A stretch of 64,000 nt of DNA from Mycolicibacterium lutetiense (GTDB taxonomy: Bacteria; Actinomycetota; Actinomycetes; Mycobacteriales; Mycobacteriaceae), in assembly GCF_017876775.1 (NCBI RefSeq), contig NZ_JAGIOP010000002.1, positions 1,054,001 through 1,118,000 on the forward strand. The letters run 5' to 3'. Each line of letters starts with the position of its first letter. Within the stretch, counting starts at the first letter, position 1. The notes under the pieces were generated by a model. It made no database searches. It saw nothing but the letters and a program-made list of their open reading frames with translations, and was not told the origin of the DNA. Of the stretch, positions 15,598-25,757 are shown piece after piece. The translations under genes were made by a program, and so were the position numbers.

Positions 15598-16856
15598 CCA
15601 CCAACGTGCAGCGTCCGGCACCGATCCGGTTCGACGACCTGGCAAACCCGGTGTATCCCCCGGCCGCCCAGCCGATTCGCGATGGACTCGCCGCCTACGG
15701 CGCGAACCTGGACCTCAACCCGAACGCGTTGCTGACGGCTGCAACCGAGCGGTCCGGGCTGGACGATTTCGGCGACCCGGCGTTCCGGGAACGTCTCGAC
15801 GTGCTGTGTACCGCACTGCGTGACGAAGCGGGCCTGTCCGATACGGGGGTGGGGATCGTGTTCGAGCAGCTGGTGGGCAACCTGGTCAACCGGCTGCGGT
15901 TGGAGGCGCTGATCGCCGACCATCCCGAGATCGAGGGCATCGAGATCGAGCGGCCGATCATCATCTGCGGTCTCCCCCGTACCGGCACCACGCATCTGCA
16001 CAATCTGCTCGCCGCGGACCCTGCACTGCGCTATCTGCCCTACTGGGAGAGCCTCGAGCCGGTGCCCGGCCCCGGCGAGGACACACCGGCACCGCGTCGG
16101 GACCGCTGCGCCGCCGGCCTGGAACTGGTGAACACCTCGATCCCGGAGTTTCGCCGGATGCACGACATGACCGTCGAGCACGCCCACGAGGAGATCCAGC
16201 TCCTGGCCAACGACATCTCCGGCATGCTGTTCGAAACCGCCTATTACGTGCCGAGTTTCACCGCCCACTACCAGGCGCACGACCAGGCGCCGTCATACGC
16301 CTACGTCAAGCGCAGCCTGCAGGCGATGCAATGGCTCCGTGGCGGAACCCGCTGGGTACTCAAGTCACCGCAGCATCTGGAGCAGTTCCCGACCCTGGCC
16401 GCCACATTCCCGGACGCGACTTTCGTTGTCACCCATCGTGATCCAGTCGACGTGACGCTGTCGATGATGACCATGATCTGCTACGCCATGCGGATGGGCG
16501 TGTCTGCGCCCGATGTGGCCAAGATTACCGGGCACTGGCTGGGGCGCATCGACGATCTGCTGGCGGGCTGCATCCGCGATCGCGACGCGCTGCCCGCCGG
16601 GCAGTCCATCGACGTCCGATTCGACGACTTCATGGCGGACGAGCAGGGCACCCTGGCCGAGATCTACCGACTCGCCGACCAGCCGTTCGGCGACGATGTA
16701 CGCGCGGCGATGACCGGCTTCCTCGCCGAGCACCCCCGCGGGCGTTATGGGGGCGTCATCTACGACGCGGCGGACGTTCACGTCGATCGGGCTGCCCTGG
16801 CCGAGCGGTTCCGCGCCTACCGGGAACGCTTTCTCACCACCACGGAGGGCAAGTGA
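15594..16856 (+). CDS. Sulfotransferase family protein
   Basis: 420 residues. The PAPS 5'-phosphosulfate loop is IIICGLPRTGTTHLHNLLA (about 122-140). The 3'-phosphate site is WVLKSPQHLEQFPTL followed by FVVTHRDPVDVTLSMM. This is the usual mycobacterial sulfotransferase layout; members transfer a sulfuryl group from PAPS to hydroxylated lipids or sterols, but the acceptor here is unknown. GTG 15594 overlaps the preceding stop, and the gene overlaps the next by GTGA. Part of the TetR-controlled operon. Confidence 0.9.
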   Translation: MTTNVQRPAPIRFDDLANPVYPPAAQPIRDGLAAYGANLDLNPNALLTAATERSGLDDFGDPAFRERLDVLCTALRDEAGLSDTGVGIVFEQLVGNLVNRLRLEALIADHPEIEGIEIERPIIICGLPRTGTTHLHNLLAADPALRYLPYWESLEPVPGPGEDTPAPRRDRCAAGLELVNTSIPEFRRMHDMTVEHAHEEIQLLANDISGMLFETAYYVPSFTAHYQAHDQAPSYAYVKRSLQAMQWLRGGTRWVLKSPQHLEQFPTLAATFPDATFVVTHRDPVDVTLSMMTMICYAMRMGVSAPDVAKITGHWLGRIDDLLAGCIRDRDALPAGQSIDVRFDDFMADEQGTLAEIYRLADQPFGDDVRAAMTGFLAEHPRGRYGGVIYDAADVHVDRAALAERFRAYRERFLTTTEGK

Positions 16857-17926
16857 ATCAAACTGCACCACAGCCCATCTCGGCGGAGGCGTGGGTGGCC
16901 ACCGCGCTCGGTGAGCCCACCGACGTACTGGAACGCCAAACGGTGGAGGTGCGGGCACCCGGCCCCAACGAAGTCCGGGTGGCGGTCCGCGCGTTCTGCC
17001 TGAACTTCAACGACATCGACATCATCAAGGGGCGCTACACCACACTGCCGCTGCAGCCGCCGTTCGTGCCGGGAATGGAATCTGTCGGGGTGGTCGAAAG
17101 CGCGGGCCTGGGCGCCGAACACCTGGTCGGCCGCCGCATCGTCGGGATTCCGGTGATGGCGTTCGGCGGGTATGCGTCCTACGCCATCGTCGACGCCGCG
17201 ACAGTGCTCGATCTGCCGGACTGGGTCAGCGACGTCGACGGCGCCGCCCTGCACTACCCGTTCCATCTGGGCTGGTTCGCACTACGCGAACGCGGCCGGT
17301 TGAAGCCCGGCGAGACGCTGCTGGTGCACGCGGCGGCCGGCGGCACCGGGTCAGGCGCCCTGGTTCTCGGAAAGGCACTGGGTGCCAGGGTGATCGCCAC
17401 CGCCGGCAGCGACGAGAAGCTCGAGCTCTGCCGGAAGCTGGGTGCCGACCATGTCGTCAACTACCGCAACAGCGGCTGGGTCGATGAAGTCATGGACCTC
17501 ACCTACGGCCGCGGCGTAGACGTCGCGTTCGACGCGGTGGGCGGCAGCGTGACGACGGATACGTTCCGTTGCATGGGATTCAACGGCCGCCACCTGATGG
17601 CCGGGTTCGCCGAGGACATCGCACTGGAGGACGGCGACTACATCTCGCCGCGGCCGATCGCCTACGGCAACTTCGACGTATGCGGAGTGTGTCTGGTCTA
17701 CGTGACCGATCCCCTGGCCGTCCGCCGCACCCTCGGGTTCAACTGGCCGGCCCGCTCCGAGGGCCTCGACGCCCACGTCCGGATTCTCGAGCTGATGCGT
17801 ACCGGCCGGCTACAGACTGTGGTGGGCGACAACGTGGCATGGGATCAACTGCCACAGGCATTGGCACGGATGGCCGCCCGCGAGACCACCGGACGTTTGG
17901 TGGTGAGTACCGGCGCACACGACTGA
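16853..17926 (+). CDS. NADPH:quinone oxidoreductase-like MDR protein
   Basis: 357 residues. An N-terminal GroES-like domain is followed by a Rossmann domain with LLVHAAAGGTGSGALVLGKALGA (about 160-182) and a typical GRGVDVAFDAVGG. No zinc-ligand cysteine set is visible, so it belongs with the zinc-independent quinone oxidoreductase/enoyl reductase branch of MDR proteins. It is the last gene of the tetR operon. A detoxifying or lipid-tailoring redox step is likely; the substrate is unknown. Confidence 0.88.
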   Translation: MNQTAPQPISAEAWVATALGEPTDVLERQTVEVRAPGPNEVRVAVRAFCLNFNDIDIIKGRYTTLPLQPPFVPGMESVGVVESAGLGAEHLVGRRIVGIPVMAFGGYASYAIVDAATVLDLPDWVSDVDGAALHYPFHLGWFALRERGRLKPGETLLVHAAAGGTGSGALVLGKALGARVIATAGSDEKLELCRKLGADHVVNYRNSGWVDEVMDLTYGRGVDVAFDAVGGSVTTDTFRCMGFNGRHLMAGFAEDIALEDGDYISPRPIAYGNFDVCGVCLVYVTDPLAVRRTLGFNWPARSEGLDAHVRILELMRTGRLQTVVGDNVAWDQLPQALARMAARETTGRLVVSTGAHD

Positions 17927-17951
17927 CCCCGCGTTACCGCTGCGCCGCCGC

Positions 17952-19151
17952 TCATCCCAGTGCGCGGCGCAGCGCGCCGGCGAGATCTCCTCGCTGCCCG
18001 ACCGTGACGTCGTCCACCCCGAGCCACGCGGCCATCGCCCGCAACTCCCCTGCCAACGCGTCGGCCACCCGAAAACGGTCCTGGCCGTCCTCGGTATACG
18101 CACCCAACACCTGCAGCGCTCCGTCGGTGCGTTTCAGGTCCACCCGCGCCACCAACTCCCCGTCGAGCAGGAACGGCCATACGTAGTAACCGAATTGGCG
18201 CTTGGGTGCGGGCGTGTAGATCTCGATGCGGTAGTGAAAGTCGAACCACCGCTCAACCCGGGGACGGAAGAAGATCAACGGGTCGAACGGACACAACAGG
18301 GCCGTCCCCCGGTCACGGCGCGGCACGGTCTGACCCGTTCGCAGGTAGGCCGGGGTGCCCTCGACGTCGACAGGCTCAAGCTCGCCGTCGGCCACGAGCT
18401 TGGCGATCGCGGGCTTGACCTGTTTGGCGCCCATCCGGAAGTAGTCGCGGATGTCGGCCTCAGTGCCGACGCCCAGCGCGGTGGCCGCGCGTAGGGCCAA
18501 CTCCCGAACCGCTTCCTCGTCGTCGACCGTTCGGGCCACCACCGCCGGTGGCAGCACCCGTTCGGTGAGGTCGTAGTGCCGGGCGAAGCCGACACGCGTC
18601 GCCGTCGTCAGGACTCCCGAGGACCACAACGCCTCGGCCACCCACTTGGTTTCGCTGCGGTCCCACCACGGTCCCTTGCGGCCGCGCGGCTCGGATTCCA
18701 GGTGGGCTTCGATCTGGCCGGCTGTGGACGGCCCGAGCTCGGCGACCGCAGCCACGATGTCCTCAGCCAGCTTGGGGTTCTTCCGGACGATCTCGGTGCC
18801 CCACCGGCCGTGGGTGTACTCCCGCATCCGCCACCGCAGCAGCGGCCAATCCTCGACCGCCATCAACGCAGCCTCATGTGCCCAGTACTCCACCAGAAGT
18901 CGCGGTGAACGCGCGCTGTGCGACCACGCGGCCCGGTCCAGGGCGTCGCGGTCGTAGGGTCCCAGCCGACTGAATACCGGCGCGTAGTGCGCCCGCACCG
19001 CCACCGATACCGAGTCGAGCTGCAGCACCTGAATCCGGGAGATCAACTTCCGCAGGTGCGCACGGGTGACCGGGCCGCGGGGTTTGGGGTCGTGAAACCC
19101 TTGTGCGGCGACGGCGATGCGGCGGGCCTGCGCGGTCGTGAGGGTAGCCAC
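17952..19151 (-). CDS. YcaQ/AlkX-type DNA glycosylase (winged-helix)
   Basis: 399 residues. Members of this HTH_42 family unhook interstrand crosslinks in DNA. The QxD catalytic motif is seen as Q-L-D in RIQVLQLDSVSV (about 40-51), matching the YcaQ rather than the AlkZ (QxQ) branch. Conserved YWAHEAALM, WPLLRWRMREY and CPFDPLIFFRPRVERWFDF also fit. The gene converges on the MDR gene with a 25-bp gap, so is not part of that operon. A DNA-repair role is well supported for the family, not proven for this protein. Confidence 0.88.
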   Translation of the reverse strand: MATLTTAQARRIAVAAQGFHDPKPRGPVTRAHLRKLISRIQVLQLDSVSVAVRAHYAPVFSRLGPYDRDALDRAAWSHSARSPRLLVEYWAHEAALMAVEDWPLLRWRMREYTHGRWGTEIVRKNPKLAEDIVAAVAELGPSTAGQIEAHLESEPRGRKGPWWDRSETKWVAEALWSSGVLTTATRVGFARHYDLTERVLPPAVVARTVDDEEAVRELALRAATALGVGTEADIRDYFRMGAKQVKPAIAKLVADGELEPVDVEGTPAYLRTGQTVPRRDRGTALLCPFDPLIFFRPRVERWFDFHYRIEIYTPAPKRQFGYYVWPFLLDGELVARVDLKRTDGALQVLGAYTEDGQDRFRVADALAGELRAMAAWLGVDDVTVGQRGDLAGALRRALG

Positions 19152-19172
19152 CTGGCCATCGTTCCCTACGGC

Positions 19173-19235
19173 ACCGACAAGTAGCGGAGCGGATTGGAGC
19201 GAGAGACCGACAAGTAGCGGAGCGGATTAGAGCGA
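19173..19235. repeat. 33-bp tandem direct repeat between divergent genes
   Basis: A 30-nt segment beginning ACCGACAAGTAGCGGAGC occurs at 19173-19202 and again at 19206-19235 with a single G/A difference, so the repeat unit is 33 bp. It lies in the short divergent region between the ycaQ-like and DUF4303 genes and must overlap at least one promoter. Confidence 0.85.
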
Positions 19236-19246
19236 TACTGGTCCGC

Positions 19247-20488
19247 GTGGCATTGGACTGGGATGCGTTCGAGACCGAGTTGACCCTGGCCGCTGGGGAA
19301 TCAGTACGCGCGCTGGTCGCTGCCGCCGCCTCGGAGAGGCCGTATGCCGTGGCGTTCAGCGAGTTCTATGCCGAGACCACCGGGGTGATCTACCTACCTA
19401 ACCTGGCGCTGGCCACCGAGGAGTCGGTCGAGGATCCGGATTGCCGATTCAGTCCACCGGACTGGGAGCACCAGGACTATGAGTGGGGCGAAACCGATTC
19501 ACAGTGGGGTGATCGGCTGAGCGCCGCCGTGACGGGCCTTCCCCGCGCACAGTGGGAGCAGGAGTGGGACCGGTTCGCCCAGGCGATGCTGAACATCGCC
19601 GCCCGGACGCGGGCCGCCTTGGTCGCCGACGGCACCCTGCCCGGCGATGCGGTGGTCTACCTCGATGACGAGGACGCCGATCTGCTGGTTCGTTCGCTGA
19701 CCGCCGACGAACTGCGGCGTCACTTCCCCGAGTACCTCGCCGCAGCCGAGACTGAACGCGACCTGCTGGCCATGCCGGTCGAGCAGCGGGTGGCCGCACT
19801 CGCCGCGGCCGCCGGTCTGATCGCCGGGCCGGTCAGCGAACTCGGCCGGGAACGCGCGACCGAACTCCTGCTCGACACCGGCGCCGCTGCGGTACCGGCC
19901 GCCATTGCGGCACTCGGGAATCCCGAGACCGCCTGGACGGGCGCCAAACTCCTCGCCGACCTGAACATCGCGACGCCAGAGGTGATGGACGCGCTGTGGA
20001 CGGCCCTACCGCTGCGCGGCAACGCTCACGACTGGGTGGCCACGGCACTCGGTCGCCTCGGTGCCGGGTCGGAGGTGCTGGCCCGCGCCGATCTTCCGGC
20101 CGATAGCAGATCGGCCGCCGTCGCCGCACCGTACCGTTCGTTTCGCGATCATGGGCGCGGGCACCTGCCGCTGGACTACACGCTGCTGGCCGCCGGGCTT
20201 GCCGATCCGGGAGTCGCGGGGGCGGTCGCAAAGGATCTGAAGCCTGGAACCGGGTATTGCACTCTGGACCGGGCCGATCTACCGGGTGTCCGGACCGGGC
20301 TCGACCATTCCGAGCCGGTGATCCGCCGTCACGCGGTCATCGTTCTCAGCGATCTGATCGGACCGATGGGCCCCGGAGATCTCGACCGTCATGTGGTCAA
20401 GGATCTGGAGCGACGGATCGACGAGCTGGCCACAGACGATCCCGACAGTGAGGTGCGCAGACTGGCCGGCTACAGCGTGCGCACGTAG
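19247..20488 (+). CDS. DUF4303-like protein with HEAT-type helical repeats
   Basis: 413 residues. The first ~170 residues ([20 protein letters not shown] ... [20 protein letters not shown]) resemble DUF4303, a domain found in polymorphic-toxin immunity and SMI1/KNR4-like contexts. The C-terminal half is Ala/Leu-rich helical hairpins reminiscent of HEAT repeats ([38 protein letters not shown]). GTG 19247 follows a 33-bp tandem repeat. The 3' end overlaps that of dfrA by 19 bp, tail to tail. Function unknown; a protein-binding scaffold or immunity-like protein is possible. Confidence 0.7.
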   Translation: MALDWDAFETELTLAAGESVRALVAAAASERPYAVAFSEFYAETTGVIYLPNLALATEESVEDPDCRFSPPDWEHQDYEWGETDSQWGDRLSAAVTGLPRAQWEQEWDRFAQAMLNIAARTRAALVADGTLPGDAVVYLDDEDADLLVRSLTADELRRHFPEYLAAAETERDLLAMPVEQRVAALAAAAGLIAGPVSELGRERATELLLDTGAAAVPAAIAALGNPETAWTGAKLLADLNIATPEVMDALWTALPLRGNAHDWVATALGRLGAGSEVLARADLPADSRSAAVAAPYRSFRDHGRGHLPLDYTLLAAGLADPGVAGAVAKDLKPGTGYCTLDRADLPGVRTGLDHSEPVIRRHAVIVLSDLIGPMGPGDLDRHVVKDLERRIDELATDDPDSEVRRLAGYSVRT

Positions 20489-20961
20489 CTGCAGAACCGG
20501 TACCGCAGCCCTGAGCTGCTGGTCAGCCAGTCCCCCGGGACCCGGGTCCAGGAATCGTCGAGCGTCGGCGCCATCGCGTCGCCCTCGGCGGTCGGCAGAT
20601 CGATGTCGATCTCGGTGACCTCACAGCGGTCGGCGAACGGGAGGGCCTGGGCATAGATCTGCGCTCCGCCGATCACCCAACCCCGGAATACGTCGTCAAG
20701 TCCGGTCAGTACCTCGGCGCCTTCTGCGACATACCCGGGGTTGCGGGTGATGACGACGTTGCGCCGCCCCGGCAACGGACGGACCTTGGCCGGCAGTGAC
20801 TCCCAGGTCCGCCGGCCCATCACCACGGTCTGTCCGAGGGTGAGTTGCTTGAATCGGGCCTGATCCTCCGGCAGCCGCCAGGGAATGCCATTGTCGCGGC
20901 CGATGACGCCCGTGCTCGACTGCGCCCAGATCAGCGCCAGCCGTCGAAGATCACCGGTCAT
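20470..20961 (-). CDS. folA: Dihydrofolate reductase
   Basis: 163 residues. It reduces dihydrofolate to tetrahydrofolate with NADPH and is the trimethoprim/antifolate target. The sequence aligns throughout with mycobacterial [36 protein letters not shown] with the catalytic Asp, [23 protein letters not shown] and [11 protein letters not shown]. It overlaps the thyA stop by 4 bp, so the thyA-dfrA thymidylate cycle is expressed as a unit. Often called dfrA in mycobacteria. Confidence 0.97.
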   Translation of the reverse strand: MTGDLRRLALIWAQSSTGVIGRDNGIPWRLPEDQARFKQLTLGQTVVMGRRTWESLPAKVRPLPGRRNVVITRNPGYVAEGAEVLTGLDDVFRGWVIGGAQIYAQALPFADRCEVTEIDIDLPTAEGDAMAPTLDDSWTRVPGDWLTSSSGLRYRFCSYVRTL

Positions 20962-21758
20962 ACAGCGACGGGTGCCTTGATCGCCGGATGTGGGTCGTAG
21001 TTCAGAATCGCGATATCCTCGTACTCGTAGTCGAAAATTGAATCACGCTGAGCCAGAACGAGTTCCGGGTATGGCCTGGGCTCCCTGCTGAGCTGCAGGG
21101 CCACCTGCTCGACGTGGTTGTCGTAGATGTGGCAATCCCCGCCGGTCCAGACGAACTCGCCGACGCCGAGCCCGGCCTGCGCGGCCATCATGTGGGTCAG
21201 CAGGGCGTAGCTGGCGATGTTGAACGGCACGCCGAGGAACAGGTCTGCGCTGCGCTGATACAGCTGGCAGGACAGCTTGCCGTCTGCGACATAGAACTGG
21301 AAGAAGGCGTGGCACGGGGGCAGCGCCATCTGCGGGATCTCGCCGACATTCCACGCCGAGACGATGTTGCGCCGCGAATCGGGGTCCCGCTTGAGCAGAT
21401 CCAGCGCGTTCGAGATCTGGTCGATGTGCTCACCCGACGGCGTCGGCCACGACCGCCACTGAACGCCGTAGACCGGTCCCAGATCGCCTGTCTCACTGGC
21501 CCATTCATCCCAGATCGTTACGCCATGATCCTGCAGCCACCGCACGTTCGAATCGCCGCGCAGGAACCACAGCAACTCGTAGATCACCGATTTGGTGTGC
21601 ACCTTCTTGGTGGTGAGCAACGGAAATCCGGCGGCCAGGTCGTAGCGCAGCTGATGTCCGAACAGGCTGCGGGTGCCGGTGCCGGTGCGATCGGATTTCG
21701 GCACGCCCTGCTCGGTCACCTTCCGCAGGAGGTCCTCGTAGGGCGTCTGGATCGGCAC
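20958..21758 (-). CDS. thyA: Thymidylate synthase (ThyA)
   Basis: 266 residues. It converts dUMP to dTMP using methylene-tetrahydrofolate; dihydrofolate produced is recycled by the adjacent reductase. The catalytic Cys149 is in [10 protein letters not shown]. Other hallmarks are [31 protein letters not shown] and [16 protein letters not shown]. Length and sequence match M. tuberculosis ThyA closely, and gene order thyA-dfrA is conserved. Confidence 0.98.
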   Translation of the reverse strand: MPIQTPYEDLLRKVTEQGVPKSDRTGTGTRSLFGHQLRYDLAAGFPLLTTKKVHTKSVIYELLWFLRGDSNVRWLQDHGVTIWDEWASETGDLGPVYGVQWRSWPTPSGEHIDQISNALDLLKRDPDSRRNIVSAWNVGEIPQMALPPCHAFFQFYVADGKLSCQLYQRSADLFLGVPFNIASYALLTHMMAAQAGLGVGEFVWTGGDCHIYDNHVEQVALQLSREPRPYPELVLAQRDSIFDYEYEDIAILNYDPHPAIKAPVAV

Positions 21759-21800
21759 ACGGCCAGCTTACGTGGCGCCACGAGGAGTAGAACGGAAGCC

Positions 21801-22550
21801 ATGCCGACCACCCAGGACACCATCACCACAGCCGACGGCACCTGCCGCGTCACCGTCGCGACCCCGGACGGCGACGGTCCCTGGCCTGGGGTTGTGCTGT
21901 TTCCCGACGCCGGCGGCCTACGCCCGGCCATGGAAGAGATGGCGGCCGAGTTGGCCGGATTGGGTTATGTCGTGCTGGTGCCCGACGTCTATTACCGCAA
22001 TCCGGGCTGGGGCCCGTTCGACCTCAACACCGTGTTCAGCGACCAGGAGCAGCGCAAGCAACTCTTCGGGTTGATGAGCACTCTCACCCCGGAGATCTTC
22101 GCCGCGGACGCCGAGGCGTTCTTCGACTATCTGGCCGCCCGGCCCGACGTCACCGGCGAGAAGTTCGGCACCACCGGCTACTGCATGGGTGGCCGGGCCT
22201 CGCTGATCGTCGCCACCCGGGTGCCGGAGCGGGTCGCGGCCGCACTGTCCTTCCACGGCGGCCGGCTGGCGGTCGAAGACGATCCGGACAGCCCCCACCT
22301 GCTGGCCGACAAGATCCAGGCGACGGTCTATGTGGCCGCGGCCGAGAACGACGCCTCCTTCACCGAGGACGACGGCAAGAGGTTGGAGGACGCACTGTCC
22401 GGCGCAGCCGTCGACCACACCATCGAGTTCTATCCCGCGACGCACGGCTTCGCGGTGCCGGATCACAAGGCGGTGTACGACGAGGCAGCTGCAAAGCGGC
22501 ACTGGGAGAACACGCAGCGGGTGTTCGGGGCCGCTTTTGCCACGGCATAG
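21801..22550 (+). CDS. Dienelactone hydrolase-family protein
   Basis: 249 residues, start ATG 21801 with a GGAAG upstream. An alpha/beta-hydrolase of the dienelactone hydrolase type, with the nucleophile Cys in GYCMGG, an early VVLFPDAGGLRP oxyanion region, an Asp-containing AAENDASFTEDD and the catalytic His in PATHGFAVPD. It is divergent from thyA, as in M. tuberculosis (Rv2765). Substrate unknown: cyclic esters or other small esters. Confidence 0.9.
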   Translation: MPTTQDTITTADGTCRVTVATPDGDGPWPGVVLFPDAGGLRPAMEEMAAELAGLGYVVLVPDVYYRNPGWGPFDLNTVFSDQEQRKQLFGLMSTLTPEIFAADAEAFFDYLAARPDVTGEKFGTTGYCMGGRASLIVATRVPERVAAALSFHGGRLAVEDDPDSPHLLADKIQATVYVAAAENDASFTEDDGKRLEDALSGAAVDHTIEFYPATHGFAVPDHKAVYDEAAAKRHWENTQRVFGAAFATA

Positions 22551-22572
22551 GCGGTAGGCGACGATTGACGGC

Positions 22573-23490
22573 GTGTATGACCAGCCCTTCTCCGACGAGT
22601 CCCACCCCACCGAGCCCGGATTCCGGATCGACCCGGTACTGGCGCGGAGCTGGTTGCTGGTAAACGGCGCGCAGTACGAGCGGTTCGCCCCGGCGGCCCG
22701 CTCCCGCGCCGACATCGTCGTCCTCGACATCGAGGATGCGGTGGCCCCCAAAGACAAGGTCGCCGCGCGCGAGAAGGTGACCCGCTGGCTGGCCGAGGGC
22801 AACAGTGACTGGGTCCGGATCAATGGCTTCGGCACCCCGTGGTGGGCTGATGACCTGGAGATGTTGGCCGGCAGCGCGGTGGGCGGCGTCATGCTGGCCA
22901 TGGTCGAGTCCGTGGACCATGTCACCGAGACCGCCCGACGCCTGCCGGACGTGCCCATCGTCGCGCTGGTGGAGACCGCCCGCGGCCTTGAGCGGATCAC
23001 CGAGATCGCGTCGGCCAAGGGCGCATTCCGACTTGCCTTCGGCATCGGCGATTTTCGGCGCGACACCGGCTTCGGAGACAACCCGGCAACGCTGGCGTAC
23101 GCGCGCTCACGCTTCACCATCGCCGCGAAGGCCGCCGGACTGCCCGGCGCCATCGACGGACCCACCGTGGGGTCCAGCGCGCTGCGACTGTCGGAGGCCA
23201 CCGCGGTCTCGGCCGAGTTCGGTATGACCGGCAAGATCTGTCTGACACCCGATCAGTGCCCGACGGTCAACGAGGGCCTGGCCCCCTCCCAGGACGAGAT
23301 CAGTTGGGCAAAGGAGTTTTTCGCCGAATTCCAGCGTGATGGCGGCGAGATCCGCAACGGGTCAGACCTGCCCCGTATCGCCCGGGCCAACAAGATCCTG
23401 GATCTGGCGAGGGCATACGGCATCCACGAACCCGAGTACAGCGACGATCCGGATCACGTGCCTGCCCCCTCCGACACGTATCACTACTGA
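22573..23490 (+). CDS. HpcH/HpaI aldolase/CitE-family lyase
   Basis: 305 residues. The fold is the metal-dependent TIM barrel of citrate lyase beta-like proteins (CitE, malyl-CoA lyases). Visible signatures are ADIVVLDIEDAVAPKDK, WVRINGFGTPWW, MLAMVESVDHV, IVALVETARGLERI and LAFGIGDFRRD, which hold the Arg and acidic metal ligands. No citrate-lyase alpha or gamma subunits are nearby, so it is a stand-alone CitE-like enzyme; substrate unknown. GTG start 22 bp after the dienelactone hydrolase gene. Confidence 0.85.
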   Translation: MYDQPFSDESHPTEPGFRIDPVLARSWLLVNGAQYERFAPAARSRADIVVLDIEDAVAPKDKVAAREKVTRWLAEGNSDWVRINGFGTPWWADDLEMLAGSAVGGVMLAMVESVDHVTETARRLPDVPIVALVETARGLERITEIASAKGAFRLAFGIGDFRRDTGFGDNPATLAYARSRFTIAAKAAGLPGAIDGPTVGSSALRLSEATAVSAEFGMTGKICLTPDQCPTVNEGLAPSQDEISWAKEFFAEFQRDGGEIRNGSDLPRIARANKILDLARAYGIHEPEYSDDPDHVPAPSDTYHY

Positions 23491-23497
23491 GGTTCGC

Positions 23498-23962
23498 TCA
23501 GGCCTGCTGTTCGTCGTCGTTGCGGTGCAGGAAGCTGTTGACCGCGCGGACCACTCCGCGGCCCGCGTAGATACCCGCGGCGACCGACACGACGATCATC
23601 GCGATGAACATCACCAGCCAGTTGGACCGGCTGTGACTGACGTTCCACCAGATGATGGTGAACAGCACGGCGCACACGAAAACGACGATGTCCCGCCAAT
23701 TCCCGCGGTAGGACATCGCGGCTTCACGGATCTCGCGACTGCGGTCACTCGCGTCGATCAAGCCGTCGATACGTTCGTCGATGCTGGCCTTCAGTCGTGC
23801 CTTCCGTTCGACGTCTTCGGCGGGCAACCGGTCCAACAGATCGAGATCCTTGGTGATCATGCCCCGCAGGTCCGGCGGTTTGAGGTTGCCCGCGATGACA
23901 CCCAGCATCGCGCCACCGGCGATGGGAGCGGCTCCGAGAGCAAGGTCGGCGATCCCCGGCAT
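23498..23962 (-). CDS. Small membrane protein
   Basis: 154 residues. An N-terminal glycine-rich segment, a charged helical middle (DLDLLDRLPAEDVERKARLK ... SREIREAAMSY), then two membrane helices (IVVFVCAVLFTIIWW and WLVMFIAMIVVSVAAGIY). It is the last gene of the dapB operon-like run. The role is unknown; the charged segment would lie on one face of the membrane. Confidence 0.75.
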   Translation of the reverse strand: MPGIADLALGAAPIAGGAMLGVIAGNLKPPDLRGMITKDLDLLDRLPAEDVERKARLKASIDERIDGLIDASDRSREIREAAMSYRGNWRDIVVFVCAVLFTIIWWNVSHSRSNWLVMFIAMIVVSVAAGIYAGRGVVRAVNSFLHRNDDEQQA

Positions 23963-23975
23963 AGCTGTCCTCTCG

Positions 23976-24427
23976 TCATTCCATCAGCGTGGCAGCCAAC
24001 GTGCCGCCCAATTCGTAGGCCCGTTCCCGGACGGCTCCGTCCACCACTCCCGCAACTTCAAGCACGTCAGCCGCTTTGACCAACGCCAGCCCGGTCACAA
24101 TCTTGTCGACCGCGTTCGCCGCACCGACCGTGTCGTTGTTGCCGTGCACCCACAACCCATAGGGGCGCCCGGCCACATGGTCGAGGCTCGGGTAGTACAC
24201 CGTATCGAAAAAGTGCTTAAGGGCACCGCTCATATAGCCGAAATTCGCTGTGGTGCCGAACAAGTAGCCGTCGGCGGCCAACATGTCGGTGACAGTCGCC
24301 GCCAACGCCGGCTTGGCCTGCACCTCGACACCGGAGATGTCCGGATCGTGCGCGCCTGCCAGTATCGCTTCCAGAAGTTCTCGCGTTGCCGGAGACGGCG
24401 TGTGATGCACCACCAGCAGCGTCCTGG

Positions 24428-24431
<4 letters not shown>
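23976..24431 (-). CDS. Flavodoxin/NADPH-dependent FMN reductase-like protein
   Basis: 151 residues. It starts MTRTLLVVHHTPSPATRELL, giving an FMN-binding first loop, followed by GYLFGTTANFGYMSGALKHFFDTVYY, typical of the WrbA/FMN-reductase flavodoxin fold. It overlaps the upstream TPR-like gene by 4 bp and follows dapB; the order matches Rv2773c-Rv2772c-Rv2771c. Probably a cytosolic flavoprotein; substrate unknown. Confidence 0.85.
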
Positions 24432-25701
<1,270 letters not shown>

Positions 25702-25738
25702 TCACTACAGCCTCAAACCGGCCAAACCTGTCACGGTA

Positions 25739-25754
25739 TCGAACTAGTGTTCGA
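25739..25754. promoter_or_regulatory. Perfect mycobacterial LexA (SOS) box
   Basis: TCGAAC-TAGT-GTTCGA at 25739-25754 matches exactly the mycobacterial/actinobacterial LexA operator TCGAAC-N4-GTTCGA. It ends 3 bp before the ATG of the HNH gene and would overlap its promoter or first transcribed bases. LexA control of 13E12-type genes is documented in M. tuberculosis, so DNA-damage induction is expected here. Confidence 0.85.
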
Positions 25755-25757
25755 ATC

